A DNA stretch of 64,000 bases, taken from contig AP024096.1 in the NCBI GenBank assembly GCA_015099395.1, positions 7,233,485-7,297,484 on the forward strand. Reading direction: 5' to 3'. The position numbers and the translations under genes were made by a program. This DNA is from Ktedonobacteria bacterium brp13. GTDB taxonomy: Bacteria > Chloroflexota > Ktedonobacteria > Ktedonobacterales > Ktedonobacteraceae. The stretch's first letter is position 1. Each line of letters opens with the position of its first letter. Below, in pieces: positions 41,690 through 49,601 of this stretch. The notes under the pieces were generated by a model. That model ran no database searches, had not been told where the DNA came from, and worked only from the letters and a program-made list of their open reading frames with translations.

Positions 41690-42062
41690 TGGTGGAGATG
41701 AGGGAGAGTTGAACTCCCTGTCCAAGCGTCCCTACTGAAAAATGTACTACAGGCTTATTCGGCGTTTTTCTTATCGCTTCAGTCTCCCGCCGACGGGATA
41801 CCAGAAGCGCTGGTCCTCTAGTCTTTAGTCGCAGTTAGAAGACGGTTACTGCCACTGCACCCCTGCGTTTATGACGCCTGTATCCGGTCCCACAGGGGGA
41901 AGACCGGGCAGACGTCGCATCGCTACTTCTTAGGCAGCGAAAGCGAGTTGTGTGTTGCTTGGTTTGGCAACTATTGTTTTGCCGGTTGTTTAACGAGAGT
42001 GCGTACCGGCACCTCGGCCTGCAATTCTCCAATCTGACCGCCTGTCGAAACCCGACATCCCC
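41690..42062 (-). ncRNA. ssrA: Transfer-messenger RNA (tmRNA)
   Basis: 373 nt, minus strand. 5' end GGGGATGTCGGGTTTCGACAGG and 3' end CATCTCCACCA form the tRNA-like acceptor stem with a G-U third pair, the identity element for alanyl-tRNA synthetase; CCA is encoded. The T-arm is GGGAG-TTCAACT-CTCCC. The resume site follows the ATAGTT-GCC pattern and the frame encodes AKPSNTQLAFAA followed by TAA, ending in the protease-recognised AA. GC-rich pairs in the remainder fit the pseudoknots. tmRNA rescues stalled ribosomes and tags the product for degradation. The last 18 nt double as the attachment core of the neighbouring island. Confidence 0.96.
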
Positions 42063-42436
42063 AGATGAAGAACATACCCGCAGTTGGTTGTGGCTCGCGC
42101 CTTTTTCCTTCTACTGGTCCTAACATTTTACCATAGTCACGTTTAACTTGCAACAGTTTGTAGAGCGTCTTTGTACGCACTTTTGGGCTTATTTGCTACT
42201 CTCTTTAACATAGCTCATTGCGTTGTTGATCTCTGCCAACTGAGCTTTGTATAATACCATGGTTAGGAGAGGCTGACCGCTTGCAGATCATCCTCTTATC
42301 GGTAGTTAAAAAGAGCGAGATGGTCGGGGGCTTGCTGAGAAGCTAGTGCTCTCTTCTATGCTATGATCTGTGTCCTTGCCATGAGGATGCATCGCTTCTC
42401 TGTATATCGCTTCTCTCTATGAGGTAGGTATTTTTT
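42063..42436. other. 374-bp divergent intergenic region
   Basis: Apart from the ssrA promoter and leader, no gene is seen. It should contain the promoter of the glycerophosphodiesterase gene. Confidence 0.35.
42125..42153 (-). promoter_or_regulatory. ssrA promoter
   Basis: On the minus strand TTGCAA (42153-42148), a 17-base spacer and TAAAAT (42130-42125). The transcript would carry a leader of about 55 nt that RNase P removes. Confidence 0.6.
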
Positions 42437-43210
42437 ATGGCTTTATTGTCTCATTCCCCTCAGCGGGTCGCTCATCGAGGTGGTGCTCGGCTTGCTCCTG
42501 AGAATACAATGGCTGCTTTTCGCAATGCTTTAACGTTACCTGCAGATACTATTGAGTTAGATGTGCAGATGAGTCATGATGGACAGATAGTTGTCTTCCA
42601 CGATGAGACGGTGGATCGAGTGACAGATGGGACGGGCAATATCCTGGACCTGGATTTTGCATATCTCCGTTCGTTAAATGCTGCTGCAAATTTCGCAGGT
42701 GGTTGGCCACAGTATGAGCAGATACCGACACTCCGTGAGGTGCTGAACCTGGCGAAGAATCGTGTCAATGTCTATATTGAGATTAAGCTGAGTGAGCGCG
42801 ATGGTAAGCTTGGTCGCTATCCCCAGATCGCTGAGACGGTGGTGAAAGAGCTCCATGTGGCGAAGATGGTGAAAGATGTGACAATCATCTCGTTTGATTG
42901 GACTACACTGTCACGCATGCATCGGCTAGAGCCGGATCTGGTGATGGGGGCGTTGGTTGCGCGAGAGCTCTGGAATCCTGAAGATGATGCTGGGTTAGAG
43001 CAGTTGTGCCAGCAGGTGACCGCCGCAGGTTGTAATTGGATCAACATGGATCATCATATATGTACGCCTGAGATGGTCTCTATTATTCATCAGAATGGCT
43101 TTAAGTTGGGTCTGTGGACTGTCAATGAACTGGAGGCATTGCGCTCGTGGTCGCGATTGGGCGTTGATTCTTTGACCAGCGATCGCCCCGATCTTTTTGC
43201 AAGTATCTAA
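42437..43210 (+). CDS. ugpQ: Glycerophosphodiester phosphodiesterase
   Basis: 257 residues, no signal peptide, so cytosolic UgpQ type. Cleaves glycerophosphodiesters to glycerol-3-phosphate and an alcohol. TIM-barrel GDPD motifs: VAHRGGARLAPENTMAAFRNAL (catalytic HR and the EN pair), IELDVQMSHDGQIVVFHDETVDRVTDGTGNI (ExD metal ligands and catalytic His), VYIEIKLS, and near the end GLWTVNELEALRSWSRLGVDSLTSDRPDLF. Length is normal. GAGGTAGG precedes the ATG. Single gene. Confidence 0.95.
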   Translation: MALLSHSPQRVAHRGGARLAPENTMAAFRNALTLPADTIELDVQMSHDGQIVVFHDETVDRVTDGTGNILDLDFAYLRSLNAAANFAGGWPQYEQIPTLREVLNLAKNRVNVYIEIKLSERDGKLGRYPQIAETVVKELHVAKMVKDVTIISFDWTTLSRMHRLEPDLVMGALVARELWNPEDDAGLEQLCQQVTAAGCNWINMDHHICTPEMVSIIHQNGFKLGLWTVNELEALRSWSRLGVDSLTSDRPDLFASI

Positions 43211-43381
43211 ATCCTGGAGCAGAGGCCCTGGAATCAGGTCTTGTCTGTATCTGCTCTGTTATGGCGAGAATAAACTTTAGTCATAGTGTTGTGTCTGGAA
43301 TGTGTCTCTGCTAGATATCTATACGTTGTATTCTTCAGAAAGAGCAATGGTACCATCCCTTTCAGCTTGCCAGAAGAGGTA

Positions 43382-43390
43382 TGTTATAAT
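43382..43390 (+). promoter_or_regulatory. Extended minus-10 promoter of the GT2 gene
   Basis: TGTTATAAT (TATAAT at 43385-43390 with TGn before it), about 105 bases upstream of the ATG; a weak TTTCAG lies 19 bases before. An extended minus-10 needs little from the minus-35 box. Confidence 0.5.
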
Positions 43391-43495
43391 GTGCCCCGAA
43401 CGGCAGTCCTTTTTGAGTTTGTAAATCTGTGTATGTAACAGACTGAAGCATTTATTTTGTATTAATCCACCGGTTATGAGCGGAGAATCTGAGCT

Positions 43496-44515
43496 ATGCA
43501 ACAAACTGATATCCCTTTGAACGTAAATGGATCTGCAATGGATACGCCTGAGCCCTTATTAGAAGCGGAGCGTGTTGCGATTTCGATCGTTGTTCCGCTG
43601 ATGAACGAACAGGAAAATGTTAGTATACTTTATGATCGAATAGCAGAGCAGCTTAAAGTATTAGATAAAACGTATGAGATTATTTTTATAGACGATGGTA
43701 GCACCGATAATACTTTTTCTGTATTGAAGGGTTTATACGAGGCTCATCCCAATATTGTGCGCGTTGTACGTTTTCGTCACAACTTTGGTAAGACCCCTGG
43801 CCTGGTTGCTGGTTTTGATCGAGCACGCGGCGAGGTGGTCTTTACGATGGATGGCGATTTACAGGATGATCCGCAGGAGATCCCGCGCTATCTGGAGAAG
43901 TTGGATGAGGGCTATGATCTGGTCACCGGCTGGAAGTTCCCACGCCTGGATCCAATCTCGAAGACCTTTCCTTCTCGTATCTTCAATGGTCTGGTGAGTA
44001 AGCTCTCCGGTGTCCAACTGCACGATATTAACTGTGGCTTTAAAGCCTACCGACGCGAGGTGGTTGAGGATCCCTACCTGAAATTGTATGGAGACTTCCA
44101 TCGGTTTATTCCGATTATTGCAACCTCCCGTGGCTTTCGTGTGGCGGAGATCAAAGTAAAGCATCATCCACGTCAGTACGGCGTCTCCAAGTATGGTGCC
44201 AGGCGTTTTGCGCAGGGCCTGATAGACCTGACAAACATTCTATTCCTGACAAAGTACCTGCGTCGTCCGCTGCGTCTATTCGCTCCGCTTGGCTTCTGGT
44301 GTTTCATTCTAGGAGTGCTGGTTGATCTGTATGAGGTGATTCGTGCATTGTACATTATTCATGAGCCGATTCACCAGCAGCCGGCACTCTTTGTTGGTAT
44401 CTTGCTGATGATCTTTGGTGTTCAGTTCTTCCTGGCTGGTCTACAAAGTGAGATGGTACGCCACTATGCATTTCAGCGTGGTGAGGAGTCGAATGTCAGG
44501 CAGGAACTGCGTTAA
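43496..44515 (+). CDS. Polyprenyl-phosphate glycosyltransferase, GT2 family
   Basis: 339 residues. A GT-A domain (SIVVPLMNEQENVSILYDRI, FIDDGSTDNTF, RHNFGKTPGLVAGFDRARGEVVFTMDGDLQDDPQEIP, the DxD-type metal site, and CGFKAYRREVV) precedes two membrane helices (about 262-283 and 297-320), the DPM1/GtrB layout. Such enzymes load a hexose from a nucleotide sugar onto polyprenyl phosphate on the cytosolic side. The DUF2079 protein follows about 100 bases downstream and a GtrA-like putative flippase lies further on, so the cluster likely glycosylates the envelope. Confidence 0.93.
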   Translation: MQQTDIPLNVNGSAMDTPEPLLEAERVAISIVVPLMNEQENVSILYDRIAEQLKVLDKTYEIIFIDDGSTDNTFSVLKGLYEAHPNIVRVVRFRHNFGKTPGLVAGFDRARGEVVFTMDGDLQDDPQEIPRYLEKLDEGYDLVTGWKFPRLDPISKTFPSRIFNGLVSKLSGVQLHDINCGFKAYRREVVEDPYLKLYGDFHRFIPIIATSRGFRVAEIKVKHHPRQYGVSKYGARRFAQGLIDLTNILFLTKYLRRPLRLFAPLGFWCFILGVLVDLYEVIRALYIIHEPIHQQPALFVGILLMIFGVQFFLAGLQSEMVRHYAFQRGEESNVRQELR

Positions 44516-44617
44516 TGCTGCATTCGTCCATGAAAATGATTGATGCAGGTCCACGAATTCCGGTAAGTGCTGTACTGAACATGGGGAGCCTGTTTGTCAG
44601 TGAAGGGGGGATTGCTC

Positions 44618-46969
44618 GTGAGTAGTGAGATCGGCCATAAACGCTGGTTACAGCTACGAAAGCGCTTACAGGCGCGTCTACTTCGTAATCCGCTCTACCC
44701 GGCACCAGCACCCATGTCCAGAACGGTTCAGTTCTGGATTGCTTTAGGGCTAGTGACATTGTCGGTGCTCATCTTCTGCATATTCTATATTGCCTATATG
44801 TCAGCGATGCAGAATGCGTTTCAGACGAATGCTGAAGATTTCGGCATTATGAATCAGGCAATCTGGAATACGACCCATGGTCATGTGATGTTGCAGTCTA
44901 TCTGCAATACATTGAGTGATACAAATTGTGGATCTCCAAGTGGTATCTCGCGTTTCGCAATCCACTTTGAGCCGATCCTGTTTCCTATTGCCTGGATCTA
45001 TGCGTTGTGGTCTGATCCTAAGCTTCTGTTTATTATACAGACGGTGGGGGTCGCACTGGGTGCCTATCCTGCTTTCTTGCTGGCTCGTTTGCGTCTACGT
45101 AATGAGTGGTTCGCGCTAGGGATCGCGCTTCTGTATCTGATCTATCCAGCGCAATTGCAGGCGACCACCTATGATTTTCATGCCGTGACGTTGACAGCCT
45201 CTCTGTTGCTTTTTACGCTCTACTTTATGTATACACGTCAGACGCTCTGGCTCTTTGTCTGTGCGATCCTGGCGATGGCCTGTAAAGAGGATATCCCGAT
45301 TGTTGTTGCTACCTTTGGCTTGTGGTCTGTGTTCTTCCAGCGTCGCTGGCGGAGCGGTCTGGTACTTACTGTAATCGGTCTTGTCTGGTTTGTGCTGGCA
45401 ACAAAGATTATTATGCCGCACTTTAGCCCGACAGGTCAGCCAATGCTGAGTGCTCGCTATGGGGGCGATACTAGCGGGGTTGGACTGCTGAAAGAGATCA
45501 TCGCGCATCCGCGTAACTTTATCAATAGTCAGCATATTGCTTATATTCATGCGCTTTTTGCCCCGGCAGGCTATATTCCGAAGCCGCATGGTGGCGCAAT
45601 CTTTTATCTGGTCTTTCTGGCTCCCTGGATTTTGGTGATGGCAGTACCTTCGTTAGCGATCAACCTGCTCAGCTCAAATCCGCAGCAATATTCTGGTCTC
45701 TTCCACTATAACGCAGAGATCGTACCGGTGATTATCTTCTCAACGATTGAGGCTCTGGTCGTAGCACGCTGGTTTACCCTTCTGGTATTGAATACCGTCG
45801 CACGACGCCGGGCAGACAGGATTGGTAACGGGGCACACGAGATTGTAAGTGATGAAATCTCTGTTGTGTATGGACGTTCTACTGTCAATCGTAGGCAACA
45901 TATGATCGCGTTAGCCCTGGTTGGATTACTGACAGTGGGTGCGTTGGGAAGTTCATTACGCACAAATTATTATTTTCATGGCCAGTTACCATATTCGATC
46001 GGCTTCTCATGGCCGCAGCAAACTGCACATACCGAGTTGGCGCAGCATTTTATTGATATGATACCGCCGGATGCTTCTGTCTCCGCTCAATCCAAGTTGC
46101 CACCGCATATGAGTCACCGCCAGCATATCTATCTGTTCCCGTATGCAGATACTATTGCTGATTATGTGCTATTAGATGTAACTGGCGATATCTATCCTTA
46201 TTTTCAAGCAACTCCGTATGCAGGCGAAAAGGATCTTCAGGGGACGCTTTACGCGGGTGAGAAGAGTACTACTACGTATGCCGGCGATTATACGAGTGAA
46301 GTTAAGCGTGTGCTGGCCAGTGGTCAGTATGGTGTAGAAGCCGCTCAGGATGGGTATCTCTTACTCAAGCGAGGCTTGCCAGCACCGAGTATCCTTTCAG
46401 GTAACCCGAGTGATCCGTCGAGTCTTTCATTCAATCTGCCCACGAATTTTTGCTCGAACATCTATGTAGCGCCACAGGATGTGACAAATCCTGTCTCCGT
46501 TGAGTTTACTCGTTCAGATGTAGGATCGTTAGATCTCGTGGGTTATCAGATCGGGGCGAGCAGTCCTTTGAGCCGTACGAATGGCTATGGAACGCTAACA
46601 ACCTATTGGCGTATAGCTGCCCCACTCAAGCAATCGGTGGCGTTGCAGATGCAGTTGCAGGGGAGTGACGGACAAGACTATCTGGTGAATACCGATATTC
46701 CTGAACTCTCGTGGTGCCCCGCCCAAAGTTGGACTCCCGGCTCGATTGTGCGTATCACGAGTGAAACGTTCAACCTGCACAACGTTGCCATTCCAAATGG
46801 GCTAGCAAAGATGTCCATTGCGCTTTTACCGCAGACACAGGAATCGAGTACAATAGGGGATATACACTCCCGCTTAACAGTGCACGTTATAAAAGCGTCT
46901 GGAATGATAGGAACAGCCAACCAGAACACAAACGTATTGCCGTTGATGTCATTCACTATTGTTAATTAA
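44618..46969 (+). CDS. DUF2079 multi-pass membrane protein (GT-C-like)
   Basis: 783 residues from GTG 44618, 7 bases after AGGGGGGA; TTG 44594 is in frame but without a site. About 12 membrane segments in the first 430 residues, beginning FWIALGLVTLSVLIFCIFYIAYMSAMQ, then the DUF2079 signature NAEDFGIMNQAIWNTTHGHVMLQS and HFEPILFPIAWIYAL, with an Asp pair at a spacing that resembles GT-C transferases. The C-terminal 300 residues are outside and include a beta-rich part (DLVGYQIGASSPLSRTNGYGTLTTYWRIAAPLKQSVALQMQL). Probably uses the lipid-linked sugar made by the upstream GT2; this is inference. Confidence 0.85.
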   Translation: MSSEIGHKRWLQLRKRLQARLLRNPLYPAPAPMSRTVQFWIALGLVTLSVLIFCIFYIAYMSAMQNAFQTNAEDFGIMNQAIWNTTHGHVMLQSICNTLSDTNCGSPSGISRFAIHFEPILFPIAWIYALWSDPKLLFIIQTVGVALGAYPAFLLARLRLRNEWFALGIALLYLIYPAQLQATTYDFHAVTLTASLLLFTLYFMYTRQTLWLFVCAILAMACKEDIPIVVATFGLWSVFFQRRWRSGLVLTVIGLVWFVLATKIIMPHFSPTGQPMLSARYGGDTSGVGLLKEIIAHPRNFINSQHIAYIHALFAPAGYIPKPHGGAIFYLVFLAPWILVMAVPSLAINLLSSNPQQYSGLFHYNAEIVPVIIFSTIEALVVARWFTLLVLNTVARRRADRIGNGAHEIVSDEISVVYGRSTVNRRQHMIALALVGLLTVGALGSSLRTNYYFHGQLPYSIGFSWPQQTAHTELAQHFIDMIPPDASVSAQSKLPPHMSHRQHIYLFPYADTIADYVLLDVTGDIYPYFQATPYAGEKDLQGTLYAGEKSTTTYAGDYTSEVKRVLASGQYGVEAAQDGYLLLKRGLPAPSILSGNPSDPSSLSFNLPTNFCSNIYVAPQDVTNPVSVEFTRSDVGSLDLVGYQIGASSPLSRTNGYGTLTTYWRIAAPLKQSVALQMQLQGSDGQDYLVNTDIPELSWCPAQSWTPGSIVRITSETFNLHNVAIPNGLAKMSIALLPQTQESSTIGDIHSRLTVHVIKASGMIGTANQNTNVLPLMSFTIVN

Positions 46970-47034
46970 TGTGCGCCGGTGGCATTTCCAGATCTCTATA
47001 GCATACTCCGCAGTAAAACGAAAGAGGATGTAGG

Positions 47035-48645
47035 ATGGGCATTTATTTAGGTCAACTACCGCCCGCTGAAATTGCGCGCTTAAAAGCTGAGCTAGCGGAG
47101 ACGCTGATTGCGAATTTCTGCTATCCACGGTTCTTTGACCATCGCACTGAGGCGCTACAGATGCGCCCGGTTGACCGTGCAAAACGCCAGGAAGTCTGGC
47201 TATATCTAAGCTCTGTTGATTTTACTGCATGGAGCCGTGTTGACCTGATGTCTGCTGATTTTCAGCATCAGATAGAGCGTCTCTTTATTCAGTTTGTTCA
47301 ACGTAACCGCAATTTTTTTGGAGAGCAAGGCCGTCGCAGGATGTTCGATATTCGTGTTCAGATTAGTGCCAGCGCGACGGTCGTAACCCAGGGATTGCGC
47401 AATCATCTGACTGGTCAGAAACAGAGCAATCCTCCCTTTGGTAGTCCGCGCGCGGTTGTCTCCTGGGCAACGCCTGCGATCAGTGGTCGTCCTGAGCCGA
47501 CCTGGGAACAGATTTCAGCTTCAACGATGATTATTCAGCAGCAGTTACAGGAGGTACGTGGTGAGATACGTACTTCCTCTGCTCCTGTCGCCAATGATGG
47601 GCGTGACGCTCGTGTTCAGCAGTCTGCGCCGACTCTGGCAAGCATGGCTGGCGCTATGGGAGCCGTGAGCACCAGTAGTTCCAGTAATCCTGTACAGACA
47701 GGTTACCCTGCGGTACCTAATCAGACTCAGAGTAGCAATGTGCATCGCCCAATGACGGCTCCTGCTGCGAGTGTCAAACCGAGCGGGCAGCCTGGCATTG
47801 CTGATTATGATATTTCGTCTGTTGTGCATCAGCCGACGATGTCGATTCCTCCGGTGAGCCCGCGCCCGGTTCAGCCTGCTGCCGAGGTCAAGATTCCTGT
47901 GGCTCCAGGGCAATCTGCATCGAAAGTACAATCAGCGCCACAGGCGTATCGTGGTTCGCAGCCACCTGTGGAGATGGCTCAGCCTCTGACTTCTCAGGCT
48001 CCCCAGACTGCACAACCATACGAAGCACGTACGGCAACACCGGTTGCGCGTAGGACAGAGGCAGGCTATAACCAGTCGGTGGAGCAGCCTGCTGCTTTTG
48101 TTGCACCTGCTGCTCCGACCAGGACTGCAGGTGGAGGGACTGAACTGAATGGTGCAGGGTCGTATGCTACAAATGGGACCGGGGTGAGGCCACCGACCTC
48201 CCCGTTGAGTGATACTGCTCCAACGCCCGCGGTATCGTTATCAGGTAGCGTTGCGGCCATAAAGGGATCTGCAACGGTTCCACGCCGTACCCAACCATCG
48301 CTACAGTCTGCTACCCAATCCAGCACGCTGCCCACAAGTACTTCTGGGCCACGTGACATGATGTCGGTGGGCGAAGACGATGCTGCGATCTTTGAACAGT
48401 TGCGTCATCAACTGGTCGTCTGGCTGCGTATCGAGGCGATCACAGCCGGTCTGGAGATCACGAACCAGAGTCCGACCCAATTGTTAGAGCTGCTACGCCA
48501 GCAAGCTCGCATGGATGAGACGCGTTTACAGGTCGTCTCCACCTTGCTCAATCTCGCGAATCAGGTGATCAAGACCGGCCTGGTTAGCGTACTTGATTAT
48601 AAACAGGCATTGATGTTCCATTTGATGCATACGCGACGTCAGTAG
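47035..48645 (+). CDS. Unknown protein: conserved-looking ends joined by a long Ala/Pro/Gln/Ser linker
   Basis: 536 residues. Residues 1-130 are folded-looking and helical (LGQLPPAEIARLKAELAETLIANFCYPRFFDHRTEALQMRPVDRAKRQEVWLYLSSVDFTAWSRVDLMSADFQHQIERLFIQFVQRNRNFFG). About 160-440 is a disordered segment rich in Pro, Ala, Gln, Ser and Thr. The last 80 residues form a second helical unit (AIFEQLRHQLVVWLRIEAITAGLEITNQSPTQLLELLRQQARMDETRLQVVSTLLNLANQVI). No membrane segment or signal. It sits inside the glycan cluster between DUF2079 and GtrA genes but carries no enzymatic motif. Not recognised. Confidence 0.75.
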   Translation: MGIYLGQLPPAEIARLKAELAETLIANFCYPRFFDHRTEALQMRPVDRAKRQEVWLYLSSVDFTAWSRVDLMSADFQHQIERLFIQFVQRNRNFFGEQGRRRMFDIRVQISASATVVTQGLRNHLTGQKQSNPPFGSPRAVVSWATPAISGRPEPTWEQISASTMIIQQQLQEVRGEIRTSSAPVANDGRDARVQQSAPTLASMAGAMGAVSTSSSSNPVQTGYPAVPNQTQSSNVHRPMTAPAASVKPSGQPGIADYDISSVVHQPTMSIPPVSPRPVQPAAEVKIPVAPGQSASKVQSAPQAYRGSQPPVEMAQPLTSQAPQTAQPYEARTATPVARRTEAGYNQSVEQPAAFVAPAAPTRTAGGGTELNGAGSYATNGTGVRPPTSPLSDTAPTPAVSLSGSVAAIKGSATVPRRTQPSLQSATQSSTLPTSTSGPRDMMSVGEDDAAIFEQLRHQLVVWLRIEAITAGLEITNQSPTQLLELLRQQARMDETRLQVVSTLLNLANQVIKTGLVSVLDYKQALMFHLMHTRRQ

Positions 48646-48724
48646 TGAATATAGACTCTGTTACTGCTGCTCTTGTTGACAACTTTAGGTTAGTTGTATC
48701 GTTTTGAGAGTAGACCGAAGATAA

Positions 48725-48756
48725 CATGTGTCACTCATATTGATGAGTGACACATG
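48725..48756 (+). terminator. Hairpin after the unknown two-domain gene
   Basis: CATGTGTCACTCAT, loop ATTG and the perfect 14-base complement, 80 bases after the stop. No T-run, so Rho-independent ending is uncertain. Confidence 0.55.
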
Positions 48757-48872
48757 CCGAAAGTACTTGTTGCACTAAAAAAAGAAGAGCTATTTTTACA
48801 AAACAGCTAGAGAGATGATAGGATGAGGTGGATATATAACCATGTCTTATCTCTAGAGGAGTGCTTCCGTAT

Positions 48873-49454
48873 ATGAGATCTTTGATAACAAGGCTATTAA
48901 ATATTCGCATTATTCGTTATGGATTGGTTGGTGGTATTGGGGTTCCAATTAATGATGGGGCACTTTTTATCTTTACAATGCTTCTGAGCGCGCTTCCACT
49001 CACTATTCACTTCGCACTCGTGGGTCACTCTTTCAGCGTTGATCTGCATTACGCTCTTGCTTCAGCGTGTGCATTTGAGGTAAGCACGACAATTAATTTT
49101 GTGCTTAACCAGCTCTTTACCTACCGAGAGCAAAAACTTACGAGACGGGATTGGATTCGGCGTGCCGCCACAGCGCAATTGACCAGCCTCTCCGCCATAT
49201 TGCTCTCATTTGTAGTGGGTCTAATACTTTTCTATGGACTGAAGGTGAACGAATACATTGCCAACCCGATTGGTATCATCGTCATCTTCGTCTATGGTTT
49301 CTTTGTTTCCAAGAAGTTTGTCTTCCGACCAGTGGCAGCATCTACAACGTCTGTAGATAGTTCCCCCTTAGATGATAATGTTGAGATGCCGGTAAAAGAC
49401 GAGGATGTTGAGATGCCAATAAAAGACGAAAACGTTGAGATGCCCGTAAAATAA
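48873..49454 (+). CDS. GtrA-family membrane protein
   Basis: 193 residues from ATG 48873 (AGAGGA 12 bases upstream; GTG 48861 abuts it). Four membrane helices with the GtrA pattern: RIIRYGLVGGIGVPINDGALFIFTMLL, ALASACAFEVSTTINFVLNQLFTYREQ, TAQLTSLSAILLSFVVGLILFYGLKV, ANPIGIIVIFVYGFFVSKKFVFRP. GtrA proteins are thought to flip polyprenyl-linked sugars made by GtrB-type GT2 enzymes, such as the one about 4 kb upstream. The C-terminus ends with three copies of a (D/E)NVEMPVK-like acidic unit, which is unusual for the family. Confidence 0.9.
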   Translation: MRSLITRLLNIRIIRYGLVGGIGVPINDGALFIFTMLLSALPLTIHFALVGHSFSVDLHYALASACAFEVSTTINFVLNQLFTYREQKLTRRDWIRRAATAQLTSLSAILLSFVVGLILFYGLKVNEYIANPIGIIVIFVYGFFVSKKFVFRPVAASTTSVDSSPLDDNVEMPVKDEDVEMPIKDENVEMPVK

Positions 49455-49526
49455 ACATAGTTATAAATTGCGGATCTGGTGCTGAAGTAGTTGTATCTCT
49501 ATTGCCATATGAAAGAAAACGTACTG

Positions 49527-49589
49527 GCGTACGAGGTAGCAAGAAAGCCCGGCTGATAAAAAGCCGGGCTTTCTTGCTACCTCGTACGC
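49527..49589. terminator. Very strong bidirectional terminator
   Basis: 28-base arms (49527-49554 and 49562-49589) are perfectly complementary around the 7-base loop GATAAAA. It lies between the converging gtrA-like and mfd genes. The stem is exceptionally long and the T-run modest (CTTTTCG). Confidence 0.85.
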
Positions 49590-49601
49590 TTTTCGCTCTT
49601 G

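Larger units (their letters stand above)
37541..41707. mobile_element. Decayed integrative element inserted at ssrA (about 4.1 kb)
   Basis: Bounded by the duplicated ssrA 3' end at 37541-37592 and 41656-41707. Inside: an integrase C-terminal remnant next to the intact ssrA copy, an IS256-family relic, two cargo genes on the minus strand sharing one terminator, a tRNA 3' half and a palindromic repeat element. Base composition is visibly more AT-rich and coding density lower than on both flanks. The integrase is truncated, so the element cannot move by itself. Confidence 0.75.

Noticed and set aside
41971..42180. Minus-strand frame of 69 codons
   Set aside because: It starts in the ssrA promoter region and runs into the 5' part of tmRNA; explained by the RNA gene.
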